Assembly: GCA_028015205.1 (NCBI GenBank) | Contig: CM051519.1 | Span: forward strand, 85,829,539 to 85,893,538 | Origin: Mytilisepta virgata | Taxonomy: Eukaryota > Mollusca > Bivalvia > Mytilida > Mytilidae | DNA: 64,000 bases | Reading direction: 5' to 3' | Shown: positions 1-10,503 of the stretch, piece after piece | Layout: every line of letters begins with the position of its first letter | How positions within the stretch are numbered: the first letter of the stretch is position 1 | Program-made: the position numbers and the translations under genes | The notes under the pieces: model-generated | What the model was told of the DNA's origin: nothing | Database searches by the model: none | The model's input: the letters and a program-made list of their open reading frames with translations, nothing else

Positions 1-143
1 CGAAACATCAACGAGACTAAGAGGTGACTTATAACGAAACAGTGAGAATCCCACCTTCACCTCCTCAGCAGCAATAGCAACAACGAACAGCGAACTGTGT
101 GGGGTAATCTTCGTCTCTATGACACCAATGAAAAGCTTTTAAC

Positions 144-153
144 GAAAATATAA
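144..153 (+). promoter_or_regulatory. TATA-like box upstream of gene 1, copy A
   Basis: An AAAATATAAT motif lies about 65 bp before the gene 1 ATG and is conserved in the other arms (around 32630 in the right arm). It is the only TATA-like motif in the 200 bp upstream. The role is inferred from position. Confidence 0.4.
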
Positions 154-214
154 TCAGAGGTTTTGTTTAATTTCGTCAGTTGTTTGAAGACCGTCAAACA
201 ACACACACGTATCA

Positions 215-619
215 ATGGCATCGAAAACGCCTCTCGTTGATTTAGTGGTTCCTGCTAGATATTTAGTACCTGTGGATCTTTCTAACACCAAAGCAAAACC
301 ACAAAGGAAAAGGAAATTACTTCTAACCAAAGTGAAGAGAACCAAACGGCTGGATAACACAAGTGGAGGACCCAACAAAGTGGATCCAAACAAGAAATGT
401 AAAAAGTGTCAAACGAACAAGAGCTTTGCGGACTTCTACAAAAACATGAATATCTGCAAGGGATGTAGAAGGATTGACAACGAGTGGAAAAGACTTAAAA
501 GAGACCTCATCAGAAAAGTGAAATCTGAACTGCAACAATGTCGAAACGAATACTTTGCCAAACGCTTGTGTATGAATCAACAAGCCGCTGAGGAACCTGT
601 ATCTAATATAAACACTTGA
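215..619 (+). CDS. Gene 1, copy A: basic CxxC zinc-binding protein, C-terminally truncated
   Basis: This encodes 134 residues against 152 in the complete element. A basic stretch (about residues 28-45, rich in K and R) is followed by a C-x2-C-x15-C-x2-C motif at about residues 62-84, a plausible structural zinc site like the treble-clef or ribbon fingers near phage and viral nucleases. No catalytic residues are recognised. A nucleic-acid-binding role is inferred from charge and fingers only. In this copy a TGC codon of the other arms is TGA, which removes the last 18 residues, and the stop is no longer next to gene 2. The ATG is the same as in the other two copies and follows a TATA-like box. 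Confidence 0.6.
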   Translation: MASKTPLVDLVVPARYLVPVDLSNTKAKPQRKRKLLLTKVKRTKRLDNTSGGPNKVDPNKKCKKCQTNKSFADFYKNMNICKGCRRIDNEWKRLKRDLIRKVKSELQQCRNEYFAKRLCMNQQAAEEPVSNINT

Positions 620-673
620 AGGACGACCGGAACTCATTCTGCTATCGACTACCAGGAAATAAAGACGTCTTAA

Positions 674-1102
674 ATGTATACCTGTGGATACCAATCCAAG
701 CAAAACTTTAACCTAGTGCGACACAAAAAGAATGCACATGGTATTGAAGAGGATTCAACAGACTATAGTGATTCAGCTTCAGACACCACCACAGAAGCCG
801 ATAACGATGAATCGGAACAAAGTAGTGACCATGGATCCAACGAAGACTCCGAAGAGCTTTGCGAACAGTCCCTATGGGAAGTCGTTTTGAACATAACATT
901 TCAAGTACAATCGGAATACTCACAGACAGTAAACGAAGTAGTGGAAGCCGGAATGGAAGAAGACAAGGCACGCTTGGCAGCATATAGAGACATGTTTGAC
1001 TCATACAGAGACGAAATACGAAAGCATTACCTCGGACTGGTGTCCTGGCATCAAGACATAAATAAAGACCCCGTACATAGAGAGAACAAGAAAAACAGCT
1101 AA
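674..1102 (+). CDS. Gene 2, copy A: C2H2-like acidic protein
   Basis: The protein has 142 residues. It begins with a C2H2 zinc-finger-like segment (Cys4, His17, His22) in which the usual first cysteine position is taken by the start methionine. A Ser/Asp/Glu-rich acidic tract follows (about 25-65), then a predicted helical region with many charged residues. Compared with the other arms there are two in-frame 3-bp deletions (one in the acidic tract, one before the helical part), a pattern expected under coding constraint. The frame stops at 1102, but protein-like sequence continues in another frame to 1238 with TAG codons at 1116 and 1149. A DNA-binding or transcriptional role is plausible but not shown. 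Confidence 0.55.
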   Translation: MYTCGYQSKQNFNLVRHKKNAHGIEEDSTDYSDSASDTTTEADNDESEQSSDHGSNEDSEELCEQSLWEVVLNITFQVQSEYSQTVNEVVEAGMEEDKARLAAYRDMFDSYRDEIRKHYLGLVSWHQDINKDPVHRENKKNS

Positions 1103-1238
1103 ACGCTGGAGAGAATAGGAAGACTACGAATCAAAAGAATCATGGGATTAGGCCGTAGAAAAACGAAAATATCTGCTTAACCGTGTATTGAACGACTACG
1201 ACCCACCTCCAGCTGAAGACAGCAATGACTCTATGTGA
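1098..1238 (+). pseudogene. Protein-like continuation of gene 2 with two TAG codons, copy A
   Basis: After a short A-run where the copies differ in length (5, 5 and 6 A), a different frame encodes charged protein-like sequence up to TGA at 1236-1238. It is interrupted by TAG at 1116-1118 and 1149-1151, 33 bases apart and in the same frame. The same arrangement is kept in both arms of the complete element. I read it as the lost C-terminus of gene 2. Stop-codon readthrough cannot be excluded. Confidence 0.45.
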
Positions 1239-1305
1239 CGGAGGAATTGGAACATATTACAAAGAAAAACAGAAAAAAATATAACAAAAAAAGGGAAGGA
1301 GGGTA

Positions 1306-1446
1306 ATGCAGCCTATATATGTTTATACATATATATAGCCAGTCACAAGCCTGGACAAATGCAGAGTGCCCTTAAAAAATTGAGCAGGATTAATGCAGCC
1401 TATCTTATGATAGCCAGTCACAAGCCTGGATAAATGCAGAGTGGAC
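1306..1446 (+). repeat. Promoter-like cassettes 1 and 2, copy A
   Basis: Two direct copies, about 85 bp apart, each begin with an AT-rich palindrome inside GCCTAT...ATAGCC, followed by CAGTCACAAGCCTGGA and AATGCAGAGTG. Each is followed within ~20 bp by an A/T-rich TATA-like stretch. A third, diverged copy precedes gene 4 (about 1895-1955). Confidence 0.6.
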
Positions 1447-1516
1447 TTTTAAATAACCCGGATCTAAGGGTGCTCTCGCACAGATCCAATCTTTGACTAA
1501 CGACAATCGACCACCA

Positions 1517-1808
1517 CTAGCAACAGCGGCGAAAACAGCGACAAGTTGCCCCAAAACTGAAATGAGGTAAGGTCATCATTAGCAGAGCAAGAGAAAAACA
1601 GCGATGAGCAGCAAAAAGCAACAGAATGGGTGCAGCCATCTTTGATGTCCATCTAACATCATCGAGACAGAGAACATTCGTCCCCGTCCTGGAATGGAAG
1701 TATCTTAGTTCTCCGGTCTCTGCGTTTCTCAGTATAAATCCAAACGACACGTTGGTTGAATGTGTGGCGAACCATATCAGGAAAGGTGGCGGATGTAATC
1801 TCGTTCAT
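1517..1808 (-). pseudogene. Gene 3, copy A: broken by a 23-bp deletion
   Basis: This is the counterpart of the 104-residue minus-strand gene in the other arms. The ATG is at 1808. Relative to those arms, 23 bases are missing at the junction 1754/1755, which shifts the frame. The conserved core with FGFILRNAETGELRYFHS lies downstream of the break. The 3' end runs into sequence related to the 31-bp array. Function unknown. Confidence 0.6.
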
Positions 1809-1967
1809 CCTGAACACGATTGTCGGTATTTTCCTCTGTCCGGGTGGACTGCCAGTGCCTCAGATACAAAACCCCGGTATCGGGATCTTCTGGCAACACT
1901 ATATATACATGTATATATGTAGACAGTTACAAGTTTGTCAATGCAGAGTAGTCTCATGTCATAAATG

Positions 1968-1975
1968 TATAAAAG
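1968..1975 (+). promoter_or_regulatory. TATA box of gene 4, copy A
   Basis: A perfect TATAAAAG lies 41 bp upstream of the gene 4 ATG. That spacing puts a transcription start just before the ATG. It is conserved in all three arms (34478-34485 in the right arm) and sits just downstream of promoter-like cassette 3. Confidence 0.65.
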
Positions 1976-2008
1976 GAAGTGAAGATAGTCAGAGAAGTCA
2001 TTCGTACG

Positions 2009-2149
2009 ATGGACCCCCTACGAGTATACGAGAGAATCGTTTCTGCCATGTTCGAAGACGGTGTGGTGAACCAAGGAAGACTGGTCGTATTGTCGGTGTT
2101 TACTCGTACCTATTGTGAACAGTTTCCGGATTGGGCGCCGCATATTTAG
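2009..2149 (+). CDS. Gene 4, copy A: small protein with a Bcl-2 BH1-like motif
   Basis: This 46-codon ORF starts 41 bp after a TATA box. Residues about 14-24 read MFEDGVVNQGR, followed by a hydrophobic LVVL, which resembles the BH1 motif of Bcl-2 family proteins (hydrophobic-F-x-DG-x-N-W-GR), with Q in place of the usual W. A Bcl-2 fold needs about 150 residues, so this would be a fragment or one exon; no BH3 or BH2 segment is visible nearby. Copy A and the right arm differ by several mostly conservative changes without a stop or indel, which suggests a constrained reading frame. The alternative is a chance resemblance in an unrelated small protein. Confidence 0.45.
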   Translation: MDPLRVYERIVSAMFEDGVVNQGRLVVLSVFTRTYCEQFPDWAPHI

Positions 2150-2192
2150 ACAATGTATCATCGTGTTGATCTATCGAAACGGTTGGAATTGA

Positions 2193-2335
2193 CCAATGAA
2201 AATGCCAGATTTTCGACCAATCGGAACGGGAGAATTTAACCAATCACGATGTCGGAAAGATAGCCAATCATGTTTCAAGTTTCATAATATAAGAACCAAT
2301 CCAGTCCATCTTTACAAATATATATATATAAATAG
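2193..2335 (+). promoter_or_regulatory. Five CCAAT boxes and TATA box of gene 5, copy A
   Basis: CCAAT pentamers on the plus strand start at 2193, 2217, 2240, 2264 and 2296, spaced 24, 23, 24 and 32 bp, followed by an extended TATATATAAATAG at about 2320-2335, 20-40 bp before the ATG. CCAAT is the NF-Y core. The same spacing is kept in the other arms. Confidence 0.7.
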
Positions 2336-2357
2336 ACCAGCTAAAAGAATCATGTAT

Positions 2358-2873
2358 ATGTCTCGTAAAGAAAAGAAAACCAAAGACCAGACCGAGAGCG
2401 ATATCGTCCAAGACGCCATGACAGCTTCCGATATTCCTTTGAAAGTACTACTTGGTGGAGGAACGTATGCAGAGCTGACAGAATGGAATGGCAGTAAAAG
2501 AGTAGATCTCAGATTTTGGGAAAGTGAAACGGTGCCCACCAAGACCGGAGTGAGCTTATCTTTGATACAATGGAAAGCTTTATGCGAGACTACTGATGTT
2601 CTGGATGATTTGATCGGTAGAGTACAGGATAAAGAACTAGTCGACTGGAGATATCACATTGGGGACAATGTATTCGTCACCGTCAAATCCCCATACCCCA
2701 CTATTTGGATAAGAAAGCACTTTATACCCCGGGGATACTGGACCTATCGTCCAACAAAGAGAGGAATCGGCTTCGACACCTTCGAATGGAAAGAACTGAA
2801 GAAGATCATACCTTTGTTTGAAGAGAAAGAACCAGAACTTAAAACATTGACTGATGTAGATTTTGTAAAATAA
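2358..2873 (+). CDS. Gene 5, copy A: tandem PC4/Sub1-like ssDNA-binding protein
   Basis: The protein has 171 residues. The start is chosen to match the other arms; an in-frame ATG at 2352 would add two residues. Two PC4-like units are seen, each with a beta-rich segment ending in an 'hDhRxaW/F ... K+GhxhxxxxWxxL' pattern: about 28-76 and 98-151. PC4/Sub1 proteins bind single-stranded or melted DNA and act as transcription coactivators, usually with one unit per chain. The middle of this copy differs strongly from the arms of the complete element, while the first 65 and last 25 residues are nearly identical. AATAAA overlaps the stop codon. Confidence 0.75.
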   Translation: MSRKEKKTKDQTESDIVQDAMTASDIPLKVLLGGGTYAELTEWNGSKRVDLRFWESETVPTKTGVSLSLIQWKALCETTDVLDDLIGRVQDKELVDWRYHIGDNVFVTVKSPYPTIWIRKHFIPRGYWTYRPTKRGIGFDTFEWKELKKIIPLFEEKEPELKTLTDVDFVK

Positions 2874-2966
2874 AATATGAAACTGTTTCATTTGTGTTTG
2901 TCGTCGATAAATATCCCAGTATACAATCACATCGATCAGTCTTGATCTACCAATCAAACCGACAAC

Positions 2967-3002
2967 ATGAGTACCGAGTGGCCTTCCGATCATCAGCAGT
3001 AA
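2967..3002 (+). other. Short ORF relic after gene 5, copy A
   Basis: ATG followed by 10 codons and TAA, identical in all three arms, directly upstream of the repeat-rich part. It could be the remaining 5' end of a gene replaced by the array. The evidence is only conservation between closely related copies. Confidence 0.2.
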
Positions 3003-3084
3003 ACTACATTCCTTCAGCAGTAGCAGCAGCAGCGATTAAAAGTGACAAATAGCACCAAAAAACTGAAATGAGCACGCGAGTAAG

Positions 3085-6000
3085 ATCATGAGTAGCGATG
3101 AACAGCAAAGAGCAAGAGAAGAGCAGCGATGAGCAAGAGAAGAGCAGTGATGAGCAAGAGAAGAGCAGCGATGACGAACAGCGATGACGAACAGCAACAA
3201 GCAGCAGAAGCGAAATGAGCACGCGAGTAAGGCCCTGAATAGAGATGAGCAGCAAAGAACAAGAAAGGATCAGCGATGAGCAAGAGAAAAAACAGCGATG
3301 AGCAAGAGAAGAGCAGCGATAACGAACAGCAAAAAGCAGCAGGAGCAGTAGTGGCAGCGAAAACAGAGACAAGTAGCCCCAAAAAGACGAAATAAGCACG
3401 CGAGTAAGGTAAGGAGTAGCGATGAACAACAAAGGACAAGAGAAAAACAGTGATGAGCAACAAAGAGCGAGAGAAAAACAGCCATAAGCAGTAAAGAGCA
3501 AGAGAAAAACAGCGATGAGCAGTAAAGAACGAGAGAAAAACAGCGATGACCAGTAAAGAACAAGCGAAAAACATTGATGAGCAGTAAAGAGCAAGAGAAA
3601 AACAGTGATGAGCAACAAAGAACAAGAGAAAAACAGCGATGAGAAGCATAGAGCAAGAGAAAAACAGCGATGAGCAGTAAAGAGCAAGAGAAAAACAGCG
3701 ATGACCAGTAAAGAACAAGAGAAAAACAGTGATGAGCAGTAAAGAACAAGAGAAAAACAGCGATGAGAAGCATAGAGCAAGAGAAAAACAGCGATGAGCA
3801 GTAAAGAGCAAGAGACAAACAGCGATGAGCTACAAAAACCAAGAGAAAAACAGCGATAAGCAGTAAAGAACAAGAGAAAAACAGTGATGAGCAGTAAAGA
3901 GCAAGAGAAAAACAGTGATGAGCAACAAAGAACAAGAGAAAAAACAGCGACGAGCAGTAAACAGCACGAGAAAAACAGTGACGAGCAACAAAAACCAAGA
4001 GAAAAACAGCGATGAGCAACAAAGAGCGAGAGAAAAACAGCGATAAGCAGTAAAGAGCAAGAGACAAACAGCGATGAGCTACAAAAACCAAGAGAAAAAC
4101 AGCGATAAGCAGTAAATAACAAGAGAAAAACAGTGATGAGCAGTAAAGAGCAAGAGAAAAACAGTGATGAGCAACAAAGAACAAGAGAAAAACAGCGACG
4201 AGCAGTAAACAGCACGAGAAAAATAGCGACGAGCTACAAAAACCAAGAGAAAAAAAAAAACAGCGATGAGCAGTAAAGAGCAAGAGAAAAACAGCGATGA
4301 GCAGTAAAGAGCAAGAGAAAAACAGCAATGAGCAGTAAAGAGCAAGAGAAAAACAGCAATGAGCACGAGAAAATCAGAGATGAGCTACAAAAACCAAGAG
4401 AAAAACAGCGATAAGCAGTAACGAGCAAGAGAAAAACAGCGATAAGCAGTAAAGAGCAAGAGACAAACAGCGATGAGCTACAAAAACCAAGAGAAAAACA
4501 GCGATAAGCAGTAAATAACAAGAGAAAAACAGTGATGAGCAGTAAAGAGCAAGAGAAAAACAGTGATGAGCAACAAAGAACAAGAGAAAAAACAGCGACG
4601 AGCAGTAAACAGCACGAGAAAAACAGTGACGAGCAACAAAAACCAAGAGAAAAACAGCGATGAGCAACAAAGAGCGAGAGAAAAACAGCGATAAGCAGTA
4701 AAGAGCAAGAGACAAACAGCGATGAGCTACAAAAACCAAGAGAAAAACAGCGATAAGCAGTAAATAACAAGAGAAAAACAGTGATGAGCAGTAAAGAGCA
4801 AGAGAAAAACAGTGATGAGCAACAAAGAACAAGAGAAAAACAGCGACGAGCAGTAAACAGCACGAGAAAAATAGCGACGAGCTACAAAAACCAAGAGAAA
4901 AAAAAAACAGCGATGAGCAGTAAAGAGCAAGAGAAAAACAGCGATGAGCAGTAAAGAGCAAGAGAAAAACAGCAATGAGCAGTAAAGAGCAAGAGAAAAA
5001 CAGCAATGAGCACGAGAAAATCAGAGATGAGCTACAAAAACCAAGAGAAAAACAGCGATAAGCAGTAACGAGCGAGAGAAAAACAGCGATAAGCAGTAAA
5101 GAGCAAGAGACAAACAGCGATGAGCTACAAAAACCAAGAGAAAAACAGCGATAAGCAGTAAATAACAAGAGAAAAACAGTGATGAGCAGTAAAGAGCAAG
5201 AGAAAAACAGTGATGAGCAACAAAGAACAAGAGAAAAACAGCGACGAGCAGTAAACAGCACGAGAAAAATAGCGACGAGCTACAAAAACCAAGAGAAAAA
5301 AAAAACAGCGATGAGCAGTAAAGAGCAAGAGAAAAACAGCGATGAGCAGTAAAGAGCAAGAGAAAAACAGCAATGAGCAGTAAAGAGCAAGAGAAAAACA
5401 GCAATGAGCACGAGAAAATCAGAGATGAGCTACAAAAACCAAGAGAAAAACAGCGATAAGCAGTAACGAGCAAGAGAAAAACAGCGATGAGACGTAAAGA
5501 ACAAGAGAAAAACAGCGATGAGCACGAGAAAAACAGTGATGAGCAACAAAGAACAAGAGAAAAACAGCGATGAGCAGCAAAGAGTACGAGAAAAACAGTG
5601 ATGATCAACAAAGAGCGAGAGAAAAACAGCCATAAGCAGTAAAGAACAAGAGAAAAACAGCGATGAGCACGAGAAAAACAGTGATGAGCAACAAAGAACA
5701 AGAGAAAAACAGCGATGAGCAGCAAAGAGTACGAGAAAAACAGTGATGATCAACAAAGAGCGAGAGAAAAACAGCCATAAGCAGTAAAGAACAAGAGAAA
5801 AACTGCGATGAGCACGAGAAAAACAGCGATGAGCAGTAAAGAACAAGAGAAAAACAGTGATGAGCAGTAAAGAACAAGAGAAAAACAGCGATGAGCACGA
5901 GAAAATCAGAGATGAGCTGCAAAGGGCACGAGAAAAACAGCGATGAGAAGCAAAGAGGAAAAGAAAAACAGCGATGAGAAGCAAAGAACAAGAGAAAAAC

Positions 6001-7005
6001 AGCGATGAGCCCGAGAAAAACAGCGATGAGCTACAAAGGGCACGAGAAAAACAGCGATAAGCAGCAAAGAGCAAGAGAAAAACAGCGATGAGCAACAAAG
6101 AACAAGAGAAAAACAGCGATGAGCAACAAAGAACAAGAGAAAAAACAGCGATGAGCAGTAAAGATCAAGAGAAAAACAGCGATGAGCAACAAAGAACAAG
6201 AGAAAAACAGCGATGAGCAGTAAAGATCAAGAGAAAAACAGCGATAAGCAGTAAAGAGCAAGAGAAAAACAGCGATGAGCACGAGAAAAACAGCGATGAG
6301 CTGCAAAGGGCACGAGAAAAACAGCGATGAGAAGCAAAGAACAAGAGAAAAACAGCGATGAGCACGAGAAAAAAAGCGATGAGCTGCAAAAACCAAGAGA
6401 AAAACAGTGCTGAGCAGTAAAGAAGAAGAGAAAAACAGTGCTGAGCAGTAAAGAACAAAAGAAAAACAGCGATGAGCAACAAAGAGCAAGAGAAAAACAG
6501 CGATGAGCAGTAAAGAGCAAGAGAAAAACAGCGATCAGCAATAAAGAGCAAGAGAAAAACAGTGCTGAGCAGTAAAGAGCAAGAGAAAAACAGCGATGAG
6601 CAGCAAAGAACAAGAGAAAAACAGCGATGAGCACGAGAAAAACAGCGATGAGCTGCAAAGGGCACGAGAAAAACAGCGATAAGCAGCAAAGAGCAAGAGA
6701 AAAACAGCGATGAGAACGAGAAAAACAGCGATGAGCTACAAAAACCAAGAGAAAAACAGCGACGAGCAACAAAAAACCAAGAGAAAAAAAGTGCTGAGCA
6801 GCGATGAGCAAGAGAAAAGCAGCAATGAGCAGCGATGAGCAACAAAGAGCAAGAGAAAAACAGCACGGAGCAAGAGAAGAGCAGTGATGAGCAAGAGATG
6901 AGCAGCAATGAGCAGTGATGAGCAGCGATGAGCAAGAGAAGAGCAGCGATGAGCAGCACGGAGCAAGAGAAGAGCAGCGAGGAGCGGGGTGGAGCAAAAC
7001 AAGAG
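3085..7005. repeat. 31-bp minisatellite array, copy A
   Basis: Roughly a hundred diverged units of about 31 bp (plus strand: AGCAGTAAAGAGCAAGAGAA, then AAACAGCGATG). Higher-order blocks of several units recur, for example around 4080, 4475, 4725 and 5130. The minus strand lacks stop codons in all frames over hundreds of codons. Because 31 is 1 modulo 3, every frame reads the same hydrophobic, Cys-rich 31-residue peptide in a different phase, so the long frames are explained by the repeat and I do not call them genes. Parts near 3120-3360 and 6790-7000 have shorter or mixed units. Confidence 0.9.
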
Positions 7006-7379
7006 AAACGAAGTGCATCATAGAAATGGACCGCCGTTGCTAAGGCGGTTGCTAAGGATACCCCTCCATTGATCTAATGGTGACAGCATCACTTGGAGGT
7101 AAGAGGACATAATCCAATCCTACCTTTGGTCCTCACAGAAAATACCCCCAAATGAAAAGAGCGGGATAAGGGGAGATAATCCAATCCTACCTTTGGTCCT
7201 CACAGAAAACATCACCCGCAGATGAAAAGAGCGGGATAAGGGGAGATAATCCAATAGTGTACTTCGTATACTCTCGGACTTCGACATATCAGTGAGAGTA
7301 TCAGACCGATGAAAGATCTAGAGACGACCGAGAAATGCGGGAAAAGGGGAGATAATTCAATCTGAGTTCTGGTCAAGCA
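7006..7379. other. Conserved spacer between array and subterminal motifs, copy A
   Basis: Non-coding and shared with the other arms. It contains two GTTGCTAAGG motifs, and repeated GATAATCCAATC and GAGCGGGATAAGGGGAGATAA blocks at intervals of about 75 bp. No gene seen. Confidence 0.6.
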
Positions 7380-7745
7380 TGGAACTTCCGGGTCCGTGAC
7401 TTGCGTCACTTCCGTCAATGGAGAAAACCCACTACTTCCGGTTGCACCAACCACTTCCGGTTCCGCCCGAACATGCGCAGAACATACATCCGGGTCCTAC
7501 CACGTGACTTTCGTCACTTCCGTCAACAAATGGCGGAAAAAACACCCTACTTCCGGTTGCGCATGCACCTGACTTCCGGGTACTTCCGGTTCCGCCTACG
7601 CATGCGCAGAACACACATCCGGGTCCTACCACGTGACTTGCGTCACTTCCGGCAACAAAAGGCGGGAAAACTACCCACTTCCGGTTGCGCATGCGCGCAA
7701 AAATCACTTCCGGTTCCGGTCACGTCACTTCCGGTAGCTCCACCT
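7380..7745. promoter_or_regulatory. Subterminal array of ETS, NRF1-like and E-box-like motifs, copy A
   Basis: A tandem array of ~130-bp units with many ACTTCCGG (ETS-type, CCGGAAGT on the other strand), GCGCATGCGC (NRF1-type palindrome), CACGTGAC (E-box/USF-MYC type) and GTCACTTCCG combinations. It is CpG- and GC-rich in an otherwise AT-rich window. Present at the outer end of every arm. Function as enhancer, promoter or origin is inferred. Confidence 0.7.
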
Positions 7746-7764
7746 CAGCTCCACCTCAAATGAT

Positions 7765-7795
7765 AACTGAACTGTGCCCATATACTACTGATATT
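7765..7795. repeat. Outer terminus of copy A and putative 6-bp target duplication
   Basis: CATATACTACT ends at 7789, matching the end of the complete element at 38825. GATATT (7790-7795) takes the place of the TATCTT duplication seen there. The partner duplication is outside the window. Confidence 0.6.
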
Positions 7796-10503
7796 GCAGT
7801 TGGAACAATCTGAAGCTTCACAACAAAATATCGATAAAATGTATGAAAATTTTGTATCTGTATTGAAAACAGAAATGTCCGAAAAGTTACAAAGTAAAGA
7901 AATTCGAATTAGTAATGCGTTTAACAACAAAGCTAGGAAATGTAAAAAACCGTGGTGGAATTCCGAGCTTACTTTGTTGTGGAATGATGTTTGTAAAGCG
8001 GAGAAAAATTGGAATAAATGTCGTCTTAGTAGTAAGAAAAGGGAACTTCGTCATATCTTTGTCCAGAAACGAAAACTATTTGATCGAGGTGTTCAAGGAT
8101 CAAAACGTCAATATTGGCATTCAATGCAAGAGAAATTAATTAATTCGCAAGGAAACCCGAAGGAATTTTGGCGAAAAATTGGCAGGATCGGAGTAGGGAG
8201 CGAGCGTCAAAATACTATTCCAATGGAGATTAAATTAAATGATGGATCAATATGTGATGATAAAGATATAGTTATTAATAAATGGAAATGTGATTTTGAA
8301 GAAATGTTAAATAAAAATAGTGATACTAATATTAGTAATGAAATAGAAAATTGTAATAGTGACATAATTTGTGATGAAATATTAGATGGTGAAATTACCA
8401 GTAGCGAAGTGTATAATGTAGTGAAAATATCAAAATGTGGCAAATCTCCTGGCGTTGATGATATTCCAGTTGAATTATATAAAAATCCCACAGCATTGAA
8501 TGCGCTTATCCGTGTTTTCAATATATGTTATAATTCCGGTAAAGTGCCAGCTATGTGGAATAAATGTATCATTACACCGATCCCCAAGTCATCCACGGCG
8601 GATCCCAGAGATCCGATGTCCTATAGAGGAATAAATCTATCACCAGTGGCGTATAAACTATACTGTGGCGTCCTAAATGCTCGTCTGACCGGAAAACTTA
8701 CCGATCTCGAAGTGATAAACGACGAACAGAATGGTTTCAGAAAGAGTCGCAGTACCATAGACCATCTATCAACTTTAACAACTATTATTGAAACAAGAAA
8801 ACTTTGTAAACTTTCAACATTCTGTGCATTTATAGATTTTAAAAAAGCATATGACTGGGTTAATCGTAATTTGTTGTTTAGTAAATTAGAATCCTTAGGT
8901 TTAAGTACCAAAATGTTAAATGCTTTACAATCTTTATATTATAATGTTCAATCTTGTGTCAAGATAAATGGCAATTTGACTGATTGGTTTGGAGTAAATT
9001 CTGGCCTAAAACAAGGCTGCATATTATCACCATTATTATTTAATATTTTCATAAATAACTTGGTTGATGACATTAAGAGATTAGATATTGGTATAAATGT
9101 AAATGGTGAAAAGATTTGTATATTATTATATGCAGATGATGTAGTATTATTAGCCGAAAATGAAAATGACCTTCAAAGAATATTAGATGTTTTAAGTATA
9201 TGGTGTAATGTAAATGACTTAGTTGTAAATATGGACAAGTCAAAAATTGTTCATTTTAGAACACAATCTGTGACACAAACAAATTTTGAATTTATGTTGA
9301 ACGGAAACCAGTTAGATATTGTATCAAAATATATGTATCTTGGTTTATTAGTAAATGAGTTTTTAGATTATAACGAGATGGCGAAAATTGTAGCAAAATC
9401 AGCCAGCAGATCATTAGGTTTATTAATTGCTAAATGCAAAGCAAATGGTGGTTTTGAATATTCTACTTTTACTAAGCTTTTCGACACTCTTGTTATGTCT
9501 GTTATTGAATATGGTGCTGCAATATGGGGAAGTAAAGAATACTCTTGTATAAATGCTGTAAAAAATAGGGCAATGCGTTTTTTATGGGTGTTGGAAAGTA
9601 CACACCTAATTTAGCCCTATATGGTGATATGGGTTGGATGCCATGTATTGTAAAACAATGGACATGTATTTTTAGAACTTATAGTAGATTTACGAAAATG
9701 TGTAATAATAGAATAAACAAAAAAGTTTTTATATGGGCAAATAATATATGCAACAACAGACTGAAAAATTGGAATTTCAGAGTACACACAAAGTTTAAAG
9801 AAGTTGATATGGAACATTTTTGTAATACTGATTTAATTATTGATAAACATGTTATAAAAAATATTGAGAAAATCTATTTTAATAGATTTAAAGAGCAATG
9901 GTATATTGATTTAATGTCAAACGAGCGTAGTAAACTACGTACTTACAGACTGTTCAAAAATGAATTTGGTGAAGAAAACTATTTATTAAAAAACATACCT
10001 GGTAAATATAGGAGTGCCTATGCCAAATTTAGAAGTGGTACTGCTCCTTTGAAAATTGAGACTGGAAGGTATGAAGGTCTTTTAGTTGAAAATAGAATTT
10101 GTTATAACAACATTTGTAATGAAAATCTTTTAATTGAAGATGAAAAACATGTATTAATGAATTGTCCGGTGTATGAAGATTTGCGTTGTTATTTGTTTTA
10201 TCAAGCATCTCTATTTAATGTTAATTTTATGCAATTGTCTGATGACGATAAATTTATATTTTTATTCACTGATGACAATATGTACTTTTATACTGCCAAA
10301 ATCTGCAATGACATTTTATTGAAAAGAAAATGTATTTTATATAACTAATTTTTGTGTAAATAATGTATATACATTTTAGATAGTCTCTCATAACTCTTTT
10401 TAGAGTGGCTCTTGTATGTTTTATGATGTTGTTTTATTAACTATTTGTATGTTTTATATAATGAAGAGGTGAGACTTAAATAAAATATTGTCTTGTCTTG
10501 TAT
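7790..10503 (+). mobile_element. Non-LTR retrotransposon, 5' part cut off by copy A
   Basis: This is the 3' portion of a LINE. It enters the reverse transcriptase region without an endonuclease domain because copy A inserted here. The coding part ends at 10348. A short AT-rich 3' UTR follows and ends in AATAAAATATTGTCTTGTCTTG (about 10480-10503), a short tandem 3' tail typical of several non-LTR clades. I do not assign the clade. Confidence 0.85.
7794..10348 (+). pseudogene. LINE reverse transcriptase, one frameshift
   Basis: The first frame (7794-9614) holds a linker and a reverse transcriptase with the YRGINLS block near 8620, NGFRKSRST near 8730, FIDFKKAYD near 8830, LKQGCILSPLLF near 9010 and the catalytic YADD at about 9130. 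The second frame (from about 9584 to 10348) continues with the C-terminal region typical of LINE ORF2, including a Cys-containing segment near 10090-10160. The switch lies at a six-T run (9578-9583) and fits a single lost T, by mutation or sequencing error. The endonuclease is missing because the element insertion at 7789 removed the 5' side from the window. Confidence 0.85.

Larger units (their letters stand above)
1..7789 (+). mobile_element. Partial copy A of the palindromic element (one arm)
   Basis: This stretch is collinear with the right arm of the complete element, position 1 matching about 32487. It carries the same genes 1-5, 31-bp array, subterminal motif array and terminus. It is longer than the right arm from that point (7.8 kb against 6.3 kb), mainly because the 31-bp array is larger. 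Its outer end, ending CATATACTACT at 7789, matches the right end of the complete element (38825). The next six bases, GATATT, are the expected position of a 6-bp target duplication. The inner part lies outside the window, so I cannot say whether this copy is also palindromic. Its insertion cut the LINE that starts at 7790. Confidence 0.85.

Noticed and set aside
3085..7005. CRISPR array
   Set aside because: Repeats are contiguous with no unique spacers, and the genome is eukaryotic.
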